This document shows, one piece after another, positions 1 through 9,270 of a stretch of 36,147 bases of DNA (position 1 is the first letter of the stretch; every line of letters begins with the position of its first letter). Below the pieces are notes generated by a model. The model was not told where the DNA came from and made no database searches. It was given only the letters and a program-made list of their open reading frames with translations. The position numbers and the translations under genes were made by a program. This DNA comes from Halobacteriales archaeon QS_9_68_17 (GTDB lineage Archaea > Halobacteriota > Halobacteria > Halobacteriales > Natronoarchaeaceae): contig PXSA01000027.1 of NCBI GenBank assembly GCA_003023565.1, forward strand, positions 632 to 36,778, in the 5' to 3' direction.

Positions 1-2456
1 TCGGCAAGACCGGGTCCGGGAAGTCAACGAGCCTGATCAACGCGATGCTGACGAACCACGCCGCCACCGATGGTGCGAACGTTCTCGTCGACCCGAAAGG
101 CGACGGAATGGCCCTGGAGTACATCCGGGCACACTATGCGAAGTACGGCCACGCCGAGGACGTCGTCTACTTCGACTGCTCGGCGGTCGTCCCCGCGTTC
201 TCGTTTTTCGACATCCGGGACGAACTCGACGCCGGGGTCTCGCGGACGACCGCCGTCGAGGACACGGTCGACCACTACATCGAGATCCTCACGGGGATCA
301 TGGGGAAAGACCGCTTCGAACAGGCGGTTCGCTCGCCCGACATCATCCGGTATCTCGTGAAGGCGATGTTCGACCCCGTTCACGGCGACGACGCGTTCTC
401 GCACCGCGAGTTGCACGAGGAAGCGCGCGTGATGCACGACCGCCAGTCGACGAAGGCGGTCTCCGACACCGACCTCGAACGGATGCTCGGCGGCGTCGCG
501 GCCAACCGCTCGCGGACGTTCGACGAACTCATGCAGGGCGTCGCGAACCGGATGGAGAAGATCCCGGTCGACAAACGCCTCGGGACGATCTTCAACCACG
601 TCGCGACCGAGGACGGGCCGCAGTTCGACCTGGCGGACTTCCTGAACGACGATGTCGTCATCATCTTCGACACGGGGGCGCTTCGCTCGGAAGCCCAGCG
701 CGTCCTCACGCTGCTCATCCTCTCGAACCTCTGGACGGCACTCCGGCGTCGGAAGCGACGGCACCAAGACGAGGCACTCGCCGAGGACACGGAAGAACCA
801 GCCGACGGCAGCGACGAGACGCCCCAGAACACCGGCGACGACCTGCCGCTCGTCAACCTCTACGTCGAGGAGGCGGCGAACGTCGCAGTTTCCGATCTCC
901 TCAAGCAGTTGCTCGCACAGTCGCGGAGCTTCGACTGCTCGGTCACGCTGGCGATGCAGTTCCCCGGACAACTGCGGGAACACCGCGCCGACGTGTACGA
1001 CGAGGTGCTGAACAACGTCTCGACGTTCGTCACGGGCAACGTCCCGGTCGACAAGCGACTCACGGAGCGGCTTGCCACCGACGACATGTCCCCGCAGGAG
1101 GTCGGCAACCGCCTCCGTGCGCTCGAACGCGGCCAGTGGCTCGTGAACCTCCCCGCGCCGTTCGGCGAACCGGAGCCACGGCCGTTCCTCGTCGAGTCGG
1201 CGTCGCCGCCGCCCGGCGACCCGGCAGGCCCGCGGCCGCTTCGCGACCACGAGCAGGCAGCGTTTCGCGACGTCGTCAGCGCGGTGCGCGACCGAACGAC
1301 CGCGGAGTACGGCCTGACGCTCGGATCGCCCAGTACGGCCGGGACGGACGACGAGGACGAGGGCGAGTCCGTCGAGACGGACGACGTGGAGGTGACGGAC
1401 ACGAGTCAGCCGTCGATCATGCGCGTCGACACCGCCCTCCCGCACACGAAACGCCTCCCGGAACGCGTCGAGTACGACGAGGCGATCCACGCGCTTCGCT
1501 GTACGAACTGCGACAATCGATACGACCCCGGGCTGACGGGGATGAAGCGCGCGATCAACTGTTGCGGAACGTTCGACGACGTCGACCGCGATGACGTCCC
1601 CATCTGCAAGGTGAACCTGAAGCTGGGACCCGAGGAACGCGAGGCGTCGCAGTGGTCGGACAGACAGCTCATGTTCGTCCAGGCAGTGTACAACGCCCAG
1701 CAGCTGCGCTACGACCCGCTGGAGTACGACCTGTTGTACGACAGCATGATCCGCCTGCAGGAGTACGTCGGCATCGAGAGCAGCGCCGTGCAGGACCTCG
1801 TTGACGCGGACGTGTTGCGCCACGACACGGACCACCCGCACCGACTGTTTACGGTGACGCCGAGCGGCCGCGACGTGGTCGGCGAGAGCTACCGCCTCGG
1901 CGTCGACTACGGTCACGGCCAGGGCGACCTCGAGGAGTCGAGCCAGCACATCATGGCCGTCGAGGTCGCCCGACAGTATCTGGTGTCGGAGTATCTCGAC
2001 GACCCGGAGTCAGATGTCGTCGAGGTGACGCCGTACTACGACCTGGAGGAGGTGTCGCTCCCGGCGTCCGCGTTCATGGCGCCCGATGCCGACGAGAGCG
2101 AAGCGGTGACCGACAAGTACGACCAGCGCCGTCTCGACATCGCCGCGCTCGACGAGAACGGTGAGGTCGTCGTCGCGGTCGAAGTCGAGCGGGTCAACAA
2201 CGACATCAAACGCGCCGTCCCCGACGACTACGACAAAATCGCCGAGTGCAGCCCTGATGAAGCGATCTGGGTCGTGATGACCCAGTCCGACGGCCACGAC
2301 GTTCTCACGGCGCTGAACGATCCTCCGGACGGCGAACCGCGCGTCGAGAAGACGTACGCCGAGACCACGCCGCCTCAGCAGTTCAGTATCGACACGCCGG
2401 GGTTGACGGCGATGTATCCGGCCGAATGGTTACGGGATCGGATTGACGAGAAATAG
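1..2456 (+). CDS. Type IV coupling-protein-like (TraG/TraD/VirB4 class) conjugative ATPase, 5' end cut by the window
   Basis: The reading frame is already open at the window edge, so the N-terminus is missing; 817 codons are visible. The first visible residues form a Walker A motif (GKTGSGKS). A Walker B-like stretch (LVNLYVEEAAN) lies near visible residues 283-293, followed by an AQSR...AMQFPGQ segment typical of the coupling-protein/VirB4 ATPase fold. Around residues 500-525 two Cys pairs (CTNC ... CC) suggest a zinc ribbon. The last ~130 residues contain RRLDIAAL ... VAVEVERV, which looks like a PD-(D/E)XK-type core. In haloarchaea such proteins sit in conjugative plasmids and integrated elements, where they move DNA to the membrane transfer pore. 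The role is inferred from the ATPase motifs, since no other transfer gene is visible here. Confidence 0.72.
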   Translation, partial: GKTGSGKSTSLINAMLTNHAATDGANVLVDPKGDGMALEYIRAHYAKYGHAEDVVYFDCSAVVPAFSFFDIRDELDAGVSRTTAVEDTVDHYIEILTGIMGKDRFEQAVRSPDIIRYLVKAMFDPVHGDDAFSHRELHEEARVMHDRQSTKAVSDTDLERMLGGVAANRSRTFDELMQGVANRMEKIPVDKRLGTIFNHVATEDGPQFDLADFLNDDVVIIFDTGALRSEAQRVLTLLILSNLWTALRRRKRRHQDEALAEDTEEPADGSDETPQNTGDDLPLVNLYVEEAANVAVSDLLKQLLAQSRSFDCSVTLAMQFPGQLREHRADVYDEVLNNVSTFVTGNVPVDKRLTERLATDDMSPQEVGNRLRALERGQWLVNLPAPFGEPEPRPFLVESASPPPGDPAGPRPLRDHEQAAFRDVVSAVRDRTTAEYGLTLGSPSTAGTDDEDEGESVETDDVEVTDTSQPSIMRVDTALPHTKRLPERVEYDEAIHALRCTNCDNRYDPGLTGMKRAINCCGTFDDVDRDDVPICKVNLKLGPEEREASQWSDRQLMFVQAVYNAQQLRYDPLEYDLLYDSMIRLQEYVGIESSAVQDLVDADVLRHDTDHPHRLFTVTPSGRDVVGESYRLGVDYGHGQGDLEESSQHIMAVEVARQYLVSEYLDDPESDVVEVTPYYDLEEVSLPASAFMAPDADESEAVTDKYDQRRLDIAALDENGEVVVAVEVERVNNDIKRAVPDDYDKIAECSPDEAIWVVMTQSDGHDVLTALNDPPDGEPRVEKTYAETTPPQQFSIDTPGLTAMYPAEWLRDRIDEK

Positions 2457-3087
2457 ACCCGGATCGAAATATTCGCACTGGACGTTTTGCCACAAATAGG
2501 ATCAATCGGTCGAACAGTGTCTGCACCGTCGAACGATCGTATCGGCATTTCTCTCGGCGCCGGAAGGACTTCATAATCGGTGTTCTGGCCCGCAAGGAGA
2601 CGTACAGGCGTTCTGTAGAAGGCGAGCTAGGCGGATCGGACGGACAGTGCTGTCGGACGAGGGAATCCGAATCGGCCGAAACCGGATGAGGCCGCGTCTC
2701 TCGCGGGGATATGGACACAGGGGACCGTCAAGAGAGCGGAGTATCGCCCCGGAAAATCGCATTACGGGAACCGATTATGAGGATCTCAGCCACTCCCGAA
2801 TCGCCACGGGGACAGTAGTTCTAGTCCCCTAACCGCGCCATAGATAGCCTTCACCGTCGCTTTTCGCCCAGTACGACATGTCGAGAGCACGGCGATATTT
2901 GTTTCCTAGTTCCGGATATCGGGTTGGATGCTGTTCCTTTAGCGGATGTTGAGGACGATTATGGACTCCTGTGGCCCTCAGTTTAACCGCGATAGCATTC
3001 ATAATCGGTTCTCGTCCGGTGATTCTGGATATGGTATCGATAGTGAACTGAGCCTCGTACTACTCTATAGGTCGGAATTCAATGCGA
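2457..3087. other. Gene-free stretch, 630 bp
   Basis: No supportable gene lies between the coupling-protein stop and the end of the homing endonuclease. Short open frames occur on both strands, but none has a recognisable motif or haloarchaeal codon pattern. The sequence is visibly more AT-rich than the chromosome around it, which fits foreign element DNA. I saw no insertion-sequence ends, tRNA or clear direct repeat. Confidence 0.5.
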
Positions 3088-4323
3088 TCAGGCTACGTTA
3101 CTTACGCCGACCCACTGGAACTTCCCGTTCCGTCCAGCCATCACGAGCGAGAAGTCTCGAATCGTGAGCTGGTAAAGCGGTCCATCAGCCGCCGCCGAAG
3201 AGACGTGTTCGGACGACTGGAATCCGTCATTGGTCGTCCGCATATATATCTGCCAACAGCTATCGCGACGGGTGTACCGCGGCTTCATTCCGAGTTCGAG
3301 CATTAACCGAAGCACGTCGCTGGCGAGTTCGTCACTCGCCGTGAAGTAGGTCCGTCGTTGGCTCCCATCGCCGGCGAGGAGGGTTTCCAGCAGCAGCCGT
3401 TTTTGATCGAGACTGCAGTCCCAGATGAACCGCGGGATTCGTTTCTTCTTTGACTCAGTCCCGCAGAGTGCCTCGAACAGTTCTCCGTACAGTGTAGAAC
3501 TAAACGAGAACCCAGAATTACTCTCGTTGACCGTGATGCCCATCCGCTCGAAAAGATCCTTGATCGCGGACCGATGTTCGTCAGTTTTCTGCGCCAGTTT
3601 GACCTCCGCGGTATCGCTTGTCGATTGCCAGTAGACGGACCCCTCGCTGATGAACCAGCCAAGAAACTCGATAAAGTCGTCCCCATCAAATCGATAGGGG
3701 CGACGCCAGCACTTCGGACCAGTGTGGATCGTCGTTTCGTCCGCGGTCGCTTCGATAGCTGCCTGAAACTCCTTGAACGTCTCGGGATCGAAGTAGTAGC
3801 CCGCGTGGCTGTTCCGTCGAGAGGGAACACAACCGTCGGGAAGTGCGGCGCGGAAGGTATGACCGTGGTCGGCCGTCGCAGCACAGATCTCGTACTCGTC
3901 GACGAACTCCGTCACGTCGATGTCGTCGAGGTGCGAGCCTGACCGAAAGCGCCAGTCATTGAGAAATCGGTAGTCGTACCGCTCGTCAAGGTCACAAGCC
4001 CGAATGAACCGCGGTGTGGAGTCTGCCTTCGTCGCATAGACGATCCGGTGGTCAGGTGCCACTCGAAGATCCGACCGACGGGTTTCGATCGCGATAGTCC
4101 GATCGGTATCGGCGACTGGTTCCACTCGGACGACGGCTTTCGGTTTGAGGATCCCCGTGGTTGGGCTAAGCGCCAACACGGAATCGTCACGAGAGAGTTC
4201 GGATATTGTCGTCGGACCGGTAACCGTCATTACCTCGGTATCCGCTGCGAATCCTCCATCGGCAAGTTCGGTAACGGCTGACGGATCACGGTCAAGGAAC
4301 GCGGTCTTATACTCCGTGTGCAT
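3088..4323 (-). CDS. Solitary intein-like LAGLIDADG homing endonuclease lacking splice residues
   Basis: From the ATG at 4323 this is 411 aa. It has the full layout of a Hint-plus-DOD intein. Block A (FAADTEVM, residues 25-32), block B (RVAPDHRIVY, His92), two LAGLIDADG motifs (LGWFISEGS, 221-229; LLLETLLAGDG, 310-320) and a C-terminal block F/G (QLTIRDFSLVMAGRNG ... WVGVSN, ending at Asn409) are all visible. The expected catalytic Cys at block A position 1 is Gly24, and Asn409 is followed by Val-Ala-stop instead of Cys, Ser or Thr plus a C-extein. It should therefore not splice by the usual route, but the endonuclease motifs are intact. The frame stays open upstream to about 4390 with protein-like sequence, possibly a leftover N-extein. 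The start codon is uncertain. Confidence 0.68.
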   Translation of the reverse strand: MHTEYKTAFLDRDPSAVTELADGGFAADTEVMTVTGPTTISELSRDDSVLALSPTTGILKPKAVVRVEPVADTDRTIAIETRRSDLRVAPDHRIVYATKADSTPRFIRACDLDERYDYRFLNDWRFRSGSHLDDIDVTEFVDEYEICAATADHGHTFRAALPDGCVPSRRNSHAGYYFDPETFKEFQAAIEATADETTIHTGPKCWRRPYRFDGDDFIEFLGWFISEGSVYWQSTSDTAEVKLAQKTDEHRSAIKDLFERMGITVNESNSGFSFSSTLYGELFEALCGTESKKKRIPRFIWDCSLDQKRLLLETLLAGDGSQRRTYFTASDELASDVLRLMLELGMKPRYTRRDSCWQIYMRTTNDGFQSSEHVSSAAADGPLYQLTIRDFSLVMAGRNGKFQWVGVSNVA

Positions 4324-4389
4324 CGACCAGAATTGGTCTCGTTTTCGTTTATGAATTCCCGGAGCATCCAGAGCGGCTACGATTGATGA

Positions 4390-4707
4390 CAGCGCGAGTC
4401 CTCCGCGAGCGGCGTCCGCGACGACCTCCGGCCGCGCTTGAAGACTTTGCGGTCGGCGCGCGTCGAGGCGGGGACCGCTTACGAGGTGTCGTACAACCGG
4501 ACCGCCGCGGAGGCGTGGGCGACGGCGAACTGCCCGAGCGGACCGAATCGCGACTTCGGACCGTGCGAAGCGGAAGACGGCGTGGTCGTACAGGAGCGCG
4601 CCGGCGAGACGGTCGTCCTCGCGGTTGCGTTCGACGTGCGCGTGACGACCGAAAGAGGGTGGTCGCGGTCGACACTGGTGGTGCGGGCGGCGAGCAATGC
4701 ATACTGA
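4390..4707 (+). pseudogene. C-terminal fragment of a DUF7261-type pilin-cluster protein
   Basis: About 105 codons in frame 1 read as the second half of a haloarchaeal protein of the kind encoded in clusters of small membrane-anchored, pilin-like proteins. Recognisable pieces are RLKTLRSARVEAGTAYEVSY, a Cys-containing ANCPSGPN..FGPCEAE stretch, and VLAVAFDVRVTTERG. Two stop codons (4384-4389) precede it, and the hydrophobic N-terminal anchor expected for the family is missing. I assign the family from memory of the DUF7261 pattern. The truncation coincides with the start of the homing-endonuclease sequence on the other strand, so the gene was probably cut by arrival of the element to its left. 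Not expected to be functional. Confidence 0.6.
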
Positions 4708-5170
4708 CCGGCCATAGGCACCGCCTCTAACTGTACGGACCGTCAGCGAGCGTGATCGAGGTCCGAGGACCCGCGTCCGGTTACGCTTCGACCGGCAGTG
4801 TAACTCCACGAGGGTTTCGACGGAACAGTGCCGCCGGACGACTGCCCCGTGCCGTCCCGGTCGCGCGGAGCGTCCGTCGCGACGGCGAGTTGCGACGCTC
4901 GGATCGTCGCCAGTCGCCTCCCCGTTCCGTTCTCGTTTCCCTCCGTTCTCCGGGTGTTCTGGTGCGGTCGCTGACGGTGATCCGTTCTGGCGGTGCGAAC
5001 CCGTAGGTACACCTCGTGAGCTCCCCTGACCTACCGCGCTCGGGCCTACGCGGCCCTCGCTTGTACGGCGTCGAGGTAGACCGCAGGAGTGGAGACCGTC
5101 ACCGGTCAGGAGAGTACCGCTGCTCGCGGCCGTTACGTCCGAGAGAACGTGAGAGGGTGCGTATCGCGGA
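4708..5170. other. Gene-free stretch downstream of secY, 463 bp
   Basis: I found no convincing gene on either strand. Short open frames here are Arg/Ser-rich and look like shadows of GC-rich DNA. Sequence beside the DUF7261 fragment could be further decayed pilin-cluster DNA, but I cannot recognise a piece of it. Confidence 0.4.
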
Positions 5171-6610
5171 CTACCCGAACATCTGGCGCATCATCGGGTG
5201 CATCTCCATGAGCTGCTCCTCCGCGATCTCCTCGTACAGTTTGTACGTGATAGAGACCGTCAGCAACAGCCCGGTACCGGAGACGCCGCCGATGGTGCCG
5301 AGCATGTTCGCCATGACCGCGAGCAGGCCGACCAGGGCACCGCCGATGACGGTGACCTGCGGGATGTACCGCTCCATCACCTTCTCGATGACGCCGACGT
5401 TCTGCCGGAACCCGGGGATCTGCATCCCGGAGTTCTGGATCTGCTTCGCCGTCGCCTCCGGGCCCATGTCGGTCGTCTCGACCCAGAAGATGGCGAACAC
5501 CGCGCCGCCGATGATCATGAACGTCAGGTCGACGCCGATGCGGATGAGCACCTGCCAGGTCTCCTGTGCGACTGCGCCCGACCACCACATCCAGTCGTCC
5601 GGCCGCTGGATCGGTGCCATGTAGTAGAACAGGCCGTTGACCGGCTGTCCGTCGGAGTAGACGCCGAGCCACCGCGGCAGTTCGATGGTGGAGTTCAGGA
5701 TCCGCCCGAGGAACTGCAGGTTCGCCTGCAGCGCACGGACGAGGATCATCGGCAGGACGCTCGCGTAAATGAGCTTGACGGGGAAACGACCCCGAGCGCC
5801 CTTCACGCGGGCGTGGCTGAGGGGGATCTCGACCCGGACGCTCTCCGCGTACACGACGATACCGAAGATCAGCAGCGTCGTGATCAGCGCGAGGATCTGC
5901 CCGGGACCGAGCACCAGCGCGTACAGACCGGGACCGGCGATCGGCCCGATGCCGATGTTGCCGACCGCGATGTTGTACCACTGCATGAGCAGTCCCTCGG
6001 AACCGATCAGCCCGCCGATCAGTCGCTGGCTCACGCCGGCGATGATGAACAGGCCGATACCGCTCCCGACACCCCACTTCGAGATGATCTCGTCCATGAA
6101 CAGGATGAGGACACCGCCGACGACGATCTGACCGAAGATGACCCACTGCGTGGCTCCCGATCCGAGCGTGCTACCGCCGAGATCGATCGTGCCCGCGGGC
6201 AGGAAGTTGCCGGCGAACACCATCGGGGCGGCCGTCAGCACCGTCATCACGACGACGAGCAGCTTCTGGAGGCCCTGGTAGAGGACCTGATCGCGCGGGT
6301 CGTTCGTGTCCAACCCGAGCAAGTTCGCGCCGCCGAGCAGTTGTAGAACGATGCTCGCCGTGACGATCGGTCCGATACCGACCTGCAGGACCGATCCCTG
6401 CGACCCGGCGAGGATCGAGCGGAACTGCTGGTAGATGTCGCCACCGCCGCCGGTGGCCAGGCCCCAGAGCTGCACGTTCGTCAGGAAAAAGTACAGCACC
6501 AGCACCCCGGCAGTCCAGCCGAGTTTACGCTTGAACGGCACGTGCCCTTCCGGTCGCTCGACCGAGGGCATACGCGTCAGGACCGGTTCGGCAGCCTCCT
6601 TCCATCCCAT
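5171..6610 (-). CDS. secY: Protein translocase subunit SecY
   Basis: This 479-residue protein forms the channel of the Sec translocon and passes unfolded proteins through or into the cytoplasmic membrane. It begins MGWKEAAEPVLTRMPSVERP, followed by the first membrane helix (residues ~32-50) and then nine more hydrophobic segments, the normal count. The cytoplasmic loop RVEIPLSHARVKGARGRFP is the conserved ribosome/SRP-receptor contact region, and the polar C-terminal tail ends MHPMMRQMFG. Length is typical for halophilic archaea. It is the last gene of the ribosomal operon, three bases after the uL15 stop, so it is co-transcribed and probably translationally coupled. No later operon gene follows. 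Confidence 0.97.
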   Translation of the reverse strand: MGWKEAAEPVLTRMPSVERPEGHVPFKRKLGWTAGVLVLYFFLTNVQLWGLATGGGGDIYQQFRSILAGSQGSVLQVGIGPIVTASIVLQLLGGANLLGLDTNDPRDQVLYQGLQKLLVVVMTVLTAAPMVFAGNFLPAGTIDLGGSTLGSGATQWVIFGQIVVGGVLILFMDEIISKWGVGSGIGLFIIAGVSQRLIGGLIGSEGLLMQWYNIAVGNIGIGPIAGPGLYALVLGPGQILALITTLLIFGIVVYAESVRVEIPLSHARVKGARGRFPVKLIYASVLPMILVRALQANLQFLGRILNSTIELPRWLGVYSDGQPVNGLFYYMAPIQRPDDWMWWSGAVAQETWQVLIRIGVDLTFMIIGGAVFAIFWVETTDMGPEATAKQIQNSGMQIPGFRQNVGVIEKVMERYIPQVTVIGGALVGLLAVMANMLGTIGGVSGTGLLLTVSITYKLYEEIAEEQLMEMHPMMRQMFG

Positions 6611-6613
6611 GTC

Positions 6614-7159
6614 TTACTCCTCGTCTTCGTCGGCCTGTGATACGTCTTCTGGTTCGGCTTCTGCTCGCGGTCCCTGACCGCTCGCATGGCCCGAGGCGCT
6701 TTGCGCCTCGCTGTCTTCCGCCCGGTCGCTGAGCACTGCCTCGCCGCCGGCCTCCTCGATGAGCGCGCGAGCGCTCGCGGAGAACGCGTCGGCGATGACG
6801 GTAAGCCGGCTCCGGACCTGTCCGTTGCCGAGTACCTTCACGGCGTCTGCCTCGTACCCGTCCTCGACGACCTCGCGCGCGTCGAGTTCGTAGCCGTCGC
6901 CGGTCTCCTCCGCGAGGCCGTCGGCGGCGTAGACGACGGCGTCCTCGTCGAGCTTCTGGACGTCGATCTCCAGGACCTCCTCCTGGACCGACTGGGGACG
7001 GCTGAAGCCGTGTTTGCCGAGCGGTTCGTAGTTGTGGAACTCGTGTTTGTCGCGGCCAGCGCGCCCGCGTCCGCCCCGGTGGCCGGCGCCGCGGCGGTTC
7101 TTGTGGCTACCGCCGCTGTGGGTGCGCGAACCGCGCTGTCGTCGTTTCTTACTGGTCAT
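6614..7159 (-). CDS. rpl15: Ribosomal protein uL15 (L15P) with a palindromic-element insertion near the C-terminus
   Basis: The 181-aa product starts MTSKKRRQRGSRTHSGGSHK, the conserved rRNA-binding N-terminus (GGSHKNRRGAGHRGGRGRAG), and continues with the L18e/L15 fold up to DAFSASARALIEEAGGEAVL. The start is the ATG at 7159, two bases beyond the uL30 stop. After residue ~150 comes DSEAQSASGHASGQGPRAEA, which is not part of the family. It is encoded by a 56-bp element (6655-6710) that includes a perfect 8-bp inverted repeat and recurs in the Rnp1-uL6 chimera. The acidic tail that follows (EPEDVSQADEDEE) is normal for halophiles. The insertion lies in a surface-exposed extension and should be tolerated. 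Confidence 0.96.
   Translation of the reverse strand: MTSKKRRQRGSRTHSGGSHKNRRGAGHRGGRGRAGRDKHEFHNYEPLGKHGFSRPQSVQEEVLEIDVQKLDEDAVVYAADGLAEETGDGYELDAREVVEDGYEADAVKVLGNGQVRSRLTVIADAFSASARALIEEAGGEAVLSDRAEDSEAQSASGHASGQGPRAEAEPEDVSQADEDEE
6655..6711. repeat. Palindromic coding element, copy A (in uL15)
   Basis: A perfect inverted repeat, cgaggcgc-ttt-gcgcctcg, occupies 6692-6710. The 56 bases 6655-6710 align without gaps to 10384-10439. The first 14 (cggcttctgctcgc) and last 19 bases are identical, and roughly two thirds of the middle 23 match. Read on the minus strand it encodes SEAQSAS..AS....RAEA in frame with uL15. Confidence 0.85.
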
Positions 7160-7161
7160 TG

Positions 7162-7629
7162 TTATCGCATCGCGGTGAGGAGACCGTCGATCTCCTCGGT
7201 CGTGTGTTTCCCGAGTTGGCCGCCTTCCTTCGTCGGGTGCTTGATACCCTCGTGGCCCTTCCGCGGGGCGTGCAGACGCAGCACCGGCGCGAGGCCCTCG
7301 TCGCGGAGCTTCGTCTCCTCGTCGACCAGCGCCGCCGCCAGCGACTCGACGTCGTCGTACCCGGTGTTCTCCGAGACCCACTCGTCGTCGACGTCGGCGT
7401 CGCCCTCGACCGGCTCCGCGCGCTTGCGCAGGAGCGTCTCGACGACCTCCCGACTCGGCTCGCCGTGGGCGACGTAGTCGTTGACCTTCGTGATCATCCC
7501 CTCGTACGCGGGGGTCTCGGGGACCAGCGCGCAGTGGTTCACCGAGTGGATGTTGAGCATCTCGAGGGTGTCCTGCGTCGCGCCGCTCATGTCGACTTCG
7601 CCGCGGATCTGCACGACTGCCTTCATCAT
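7162..7629 (-). CDS. rpl30: Ribosomal protein uL30 (L30P)
   Basis: The 155-aa large-subunit protein starts [20 protein letters not shown], the conserved beta strand and first helix of L30, followed by [19 protein letters not shown]. The long C-terminal extension seen here ([20 protein letters not shown]) is typical of archaeal and eukaryotic L30/L7 proteins and contacts 23S rRNA. The ATG at 7629 overlaps the uS5 TGA (ATGA arrangement), which favours it over the second Met three bases on and implies coupled translation. Confidence 0.96.
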   Translation of the reverse strand: MMKAVVQIRGEVDMSGATQDTLEMLNIHSVNHCALVPETPAYEGMITKVNDYVAHGEPSREVVETLLRKRAEPVEGDADVDDEWVSENTGYDDVESLAAALVDEETKLRDEGLAPVLRLHAPRKGHEGIKHPTKEGGQLGKHTTEEIDGLLTAMR

Positions 7630-8273
7630 TCGATCACCTCTCGCTTCTCGAACGCGTGCCGGGGGACGCGCGCCTCCGCCGTGTTACGGAGCGCGTTGAA
7701 CGTCGCCTTCGCGAAGTTGACCGTGGTGCGAGTGTTCCCGGAACTGCGCGTCCAGGCGTCCTCGATACCGGCCAGTTCCAGCACGTTGCGGACCGTCTCA
7801 CCGCCCGCGAGCCCCAGCCCGCGCGGGGCGGGGCGGAGTTCGACCTCGACGCTGCCGGCCTTGCCCGTGGTGCGCAGCGCGACCGTGTGGGGACGGCCGC
7901 AACCGCACTCCCAGGACCCGCAGCCGCGGGAGACGTCGATGACGTTCAGTTTGGCGATGCCGATGGCCTTCTGGATGGCCGCACCGACCTGGTCGTCGCG
8001 CCCCTCGGCGTAGCCGACGAAGCCGTCGCGGTTGCCGATGGCGACGACGCAGCGGAACTTCACGCGCCGACCGGAGTCGGTCATGCGCTGGACCATGTTG
8101 ATGTCCAGCACTTCGTCTTCGAGCCCCGGGAGGAGCTGGTCGGTGACCTCCGGCTCCTTTAGCGGGAGACCGGAGTTGAGGGCCTCTTCCATCGTCGAGA
8201 TCTCGCCCTCCTGTACGTGCTTGCCGAGCCGGGTGACGGGGTCCCACCCGTCGTTGTAGTCGTTGCTGCTCAT
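7626..8273 (-). CDS. rps5: Ribosomal protein uS5 (S5P)
   Basis: The 215-aa small-subunit protein belongs to the body near the mRNA entry and helps keep decoding accurate. It starts [20 protein letters not shown]; the N-terminal double-stranded-RNA-binding fold carries [20 protein letters not shown], and the C-terminal domain carries [20 protein letters not shown]. The four-cysteine stretch [14 protein letters not shown] between them is usual for archaeal S5. The start at 8273 overlaps the uL18 stop by four bases (ATGA), fixing the start and indicating coupling. Confidence 0.97.
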   Translation of the reverse strand: MSSNDYNDGWDPVTRLGKHVQEGEISTMEEALNSGLPLKEPEVTDQLLPGLEDEVLDINMVQRMTDSGRRVKFRCVVAIGNRDGFVGYAEGRDDQVGAAIQKAIGIAKLNVIDVSRGCGSWECGCGRPHTVALRTTGKAGSVEVELRPAPRGLGLAGGETVRNVLELAGIEDAWTRSSGNTRTTVNFAKATFNALRNTAEARVPRHAFEKREVIE

Positions 8274-8821
8274 AGCTCTTGCAGGGTGTCGCGCACTTCG
8301 TCGAAGTGCTCGGGCAGTTCGGTGGCGTCGAAGTCCCCGCCGTAGAGGGGCTCGTCGAGCTGTTCCGCGTACTCGGCGATGTGCTCGCCGCGGTTGCGCG
8401 GCCACGCGGCCAGCACGTCCTCGTTGTGAGGGATGTCGAGGCCAGCGTCTATCGCTCCTTCCTGCACGGCGAACACCTTACTGCCGGGGGTCGCCGTGTT
8501 CAGCCCGATGTCGAGGACCGCCTCCTCGAGACCGGCGTCGAGCGCGCGCTTGCCGGCGAGAAAGCCGGTCAGGTACGCGGCAGGGAGGTTGCCCGTGGGG
8601 GCCTCCCAGCCGTGGCCCTCCAGGTCGCTGGAGTGCGCGCTCGTGATCGTTTCGTCGCCGTCGGGACCGGGGGACACCAGCTGCGCCGTAGTGTGCTTGT
8701 TGCTCTTGCGAGCGACAAGCCGGGGTTTCCCGGATTTCAGCAGGCGCAACCTCTGATGGTAATCGGTCCGGACCTCTCGACGGCGCCGCATCGGCACCTT
8801 GTATCGTGGTCCTGTCGCCAT
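8270..8821 (-). CDS. rpl18: Ribosomal protein uL18 (L18P)
   Basis: At 183 aa it has the archaeal/eukaryotic length. It starts [20 protein letters not shown], then [20 protein letters not shown], the 5S-rRNA-binding core. The second half includes [20 protein letters not shown] and an acidic C-terminus. It binds 5S rRNA in the central protuberance, normally together with uL5, whose gene is missing from this operon copy. The start ATG shares its first base with the eL19 stop (TAATG). Confidence 0.96.
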   Translation of the reverse strand: MATGPRYKVPMRRRREVRTDYHQRLRLLKSGKPRLVARKSNKHTTAQLVSPGPDGDETITSAHSSDLEGHGWEAPTGNLPAAYLTGFLAGKRALDAGLEEAVLDIGLNTATPGSKVFAVQEGAIDAGLDIPHNEDVLAAWPRNRGEHIAEYAEQLDEPLYGGDFDATELPEHFDEVRDTLQEL

Positions 8822-9270
8822 TAGTGGTCACCGTAATGTTCGTCGATATAGTTCAACAGGCGCTGAACGCTGCGGAACTCGCCGCCGCGGGACTTGTTGT
8901 AGAGGTCCCGGTACTGCGAGGCCGTGATCTCGCCCTCGGCGCGGAGTTCCTTCAGCTTGGCGCGCTGTGCTCGGATCCGCTCCTGCCAGTCGTCTTTGGG
9001 GTCCTGCCGGGCACCGGCTTTCCCCTTGCGGGAGCCGGGACCCTTCTGGTGGCCGTACGAGCGCTTCCGCTGGCGCTCGCGGGCGCGACCCCGGGAGTTG
9101 CCCTGCGCTTCCTTCGCCTGAATCGTACCGTCGTCCACGAGCTCGCGGATGTCCTCGCGGGTGATCGCCTCCGCGATGTCGCCCTGGGCCTCGGGGTCGA
9201 ACCAGACGCGGTTCTTCCCGACGTCCAGCACGTCGGCCGCGAGTCGCTTCTGTGCGGACAGGTCACTCAT
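8821..9270 (-). CDS. rpl19e: Ribosomal protein eL19 (L19e)
   Basis: This 149-aa protein of the archaeal/eukaryotic type starts [20 protein letters not shown], followed by [20 protein letters not shown], the three-helix N-terminal domain. The basic middle ([20 protein letters not shown]) threads into 23S rRNA, and a long C-terminal helix follows. Length is as expected. Its ATG lies inside the last codons of eL32 (8-base overlap, 9263-9270), so the two are translationally coupled. Confidence 0.96.
   Translation of the reverse strand: MSDLSAQKRLAADVLDVGKNRVWFDPEAQGDIAEAITREDIRELVDDGTIQAKEAQGNSRGRARERQRKRSYGHQKGPGSRKGKAGARQDPKDDWQERIRAQRAKLKELRAEGEITASQYRDLYNKSRGGEFRSVQRLLNYIDEHYGDH

Noticed and set aside
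24..1949. 641-codon open frame on the minus strand opposite the coupling ATPase
   Set aside because: It is the antisense shadow of a well-supported gene in GC-rich DNA. Its translation is Val/Arg-rich with no motif.
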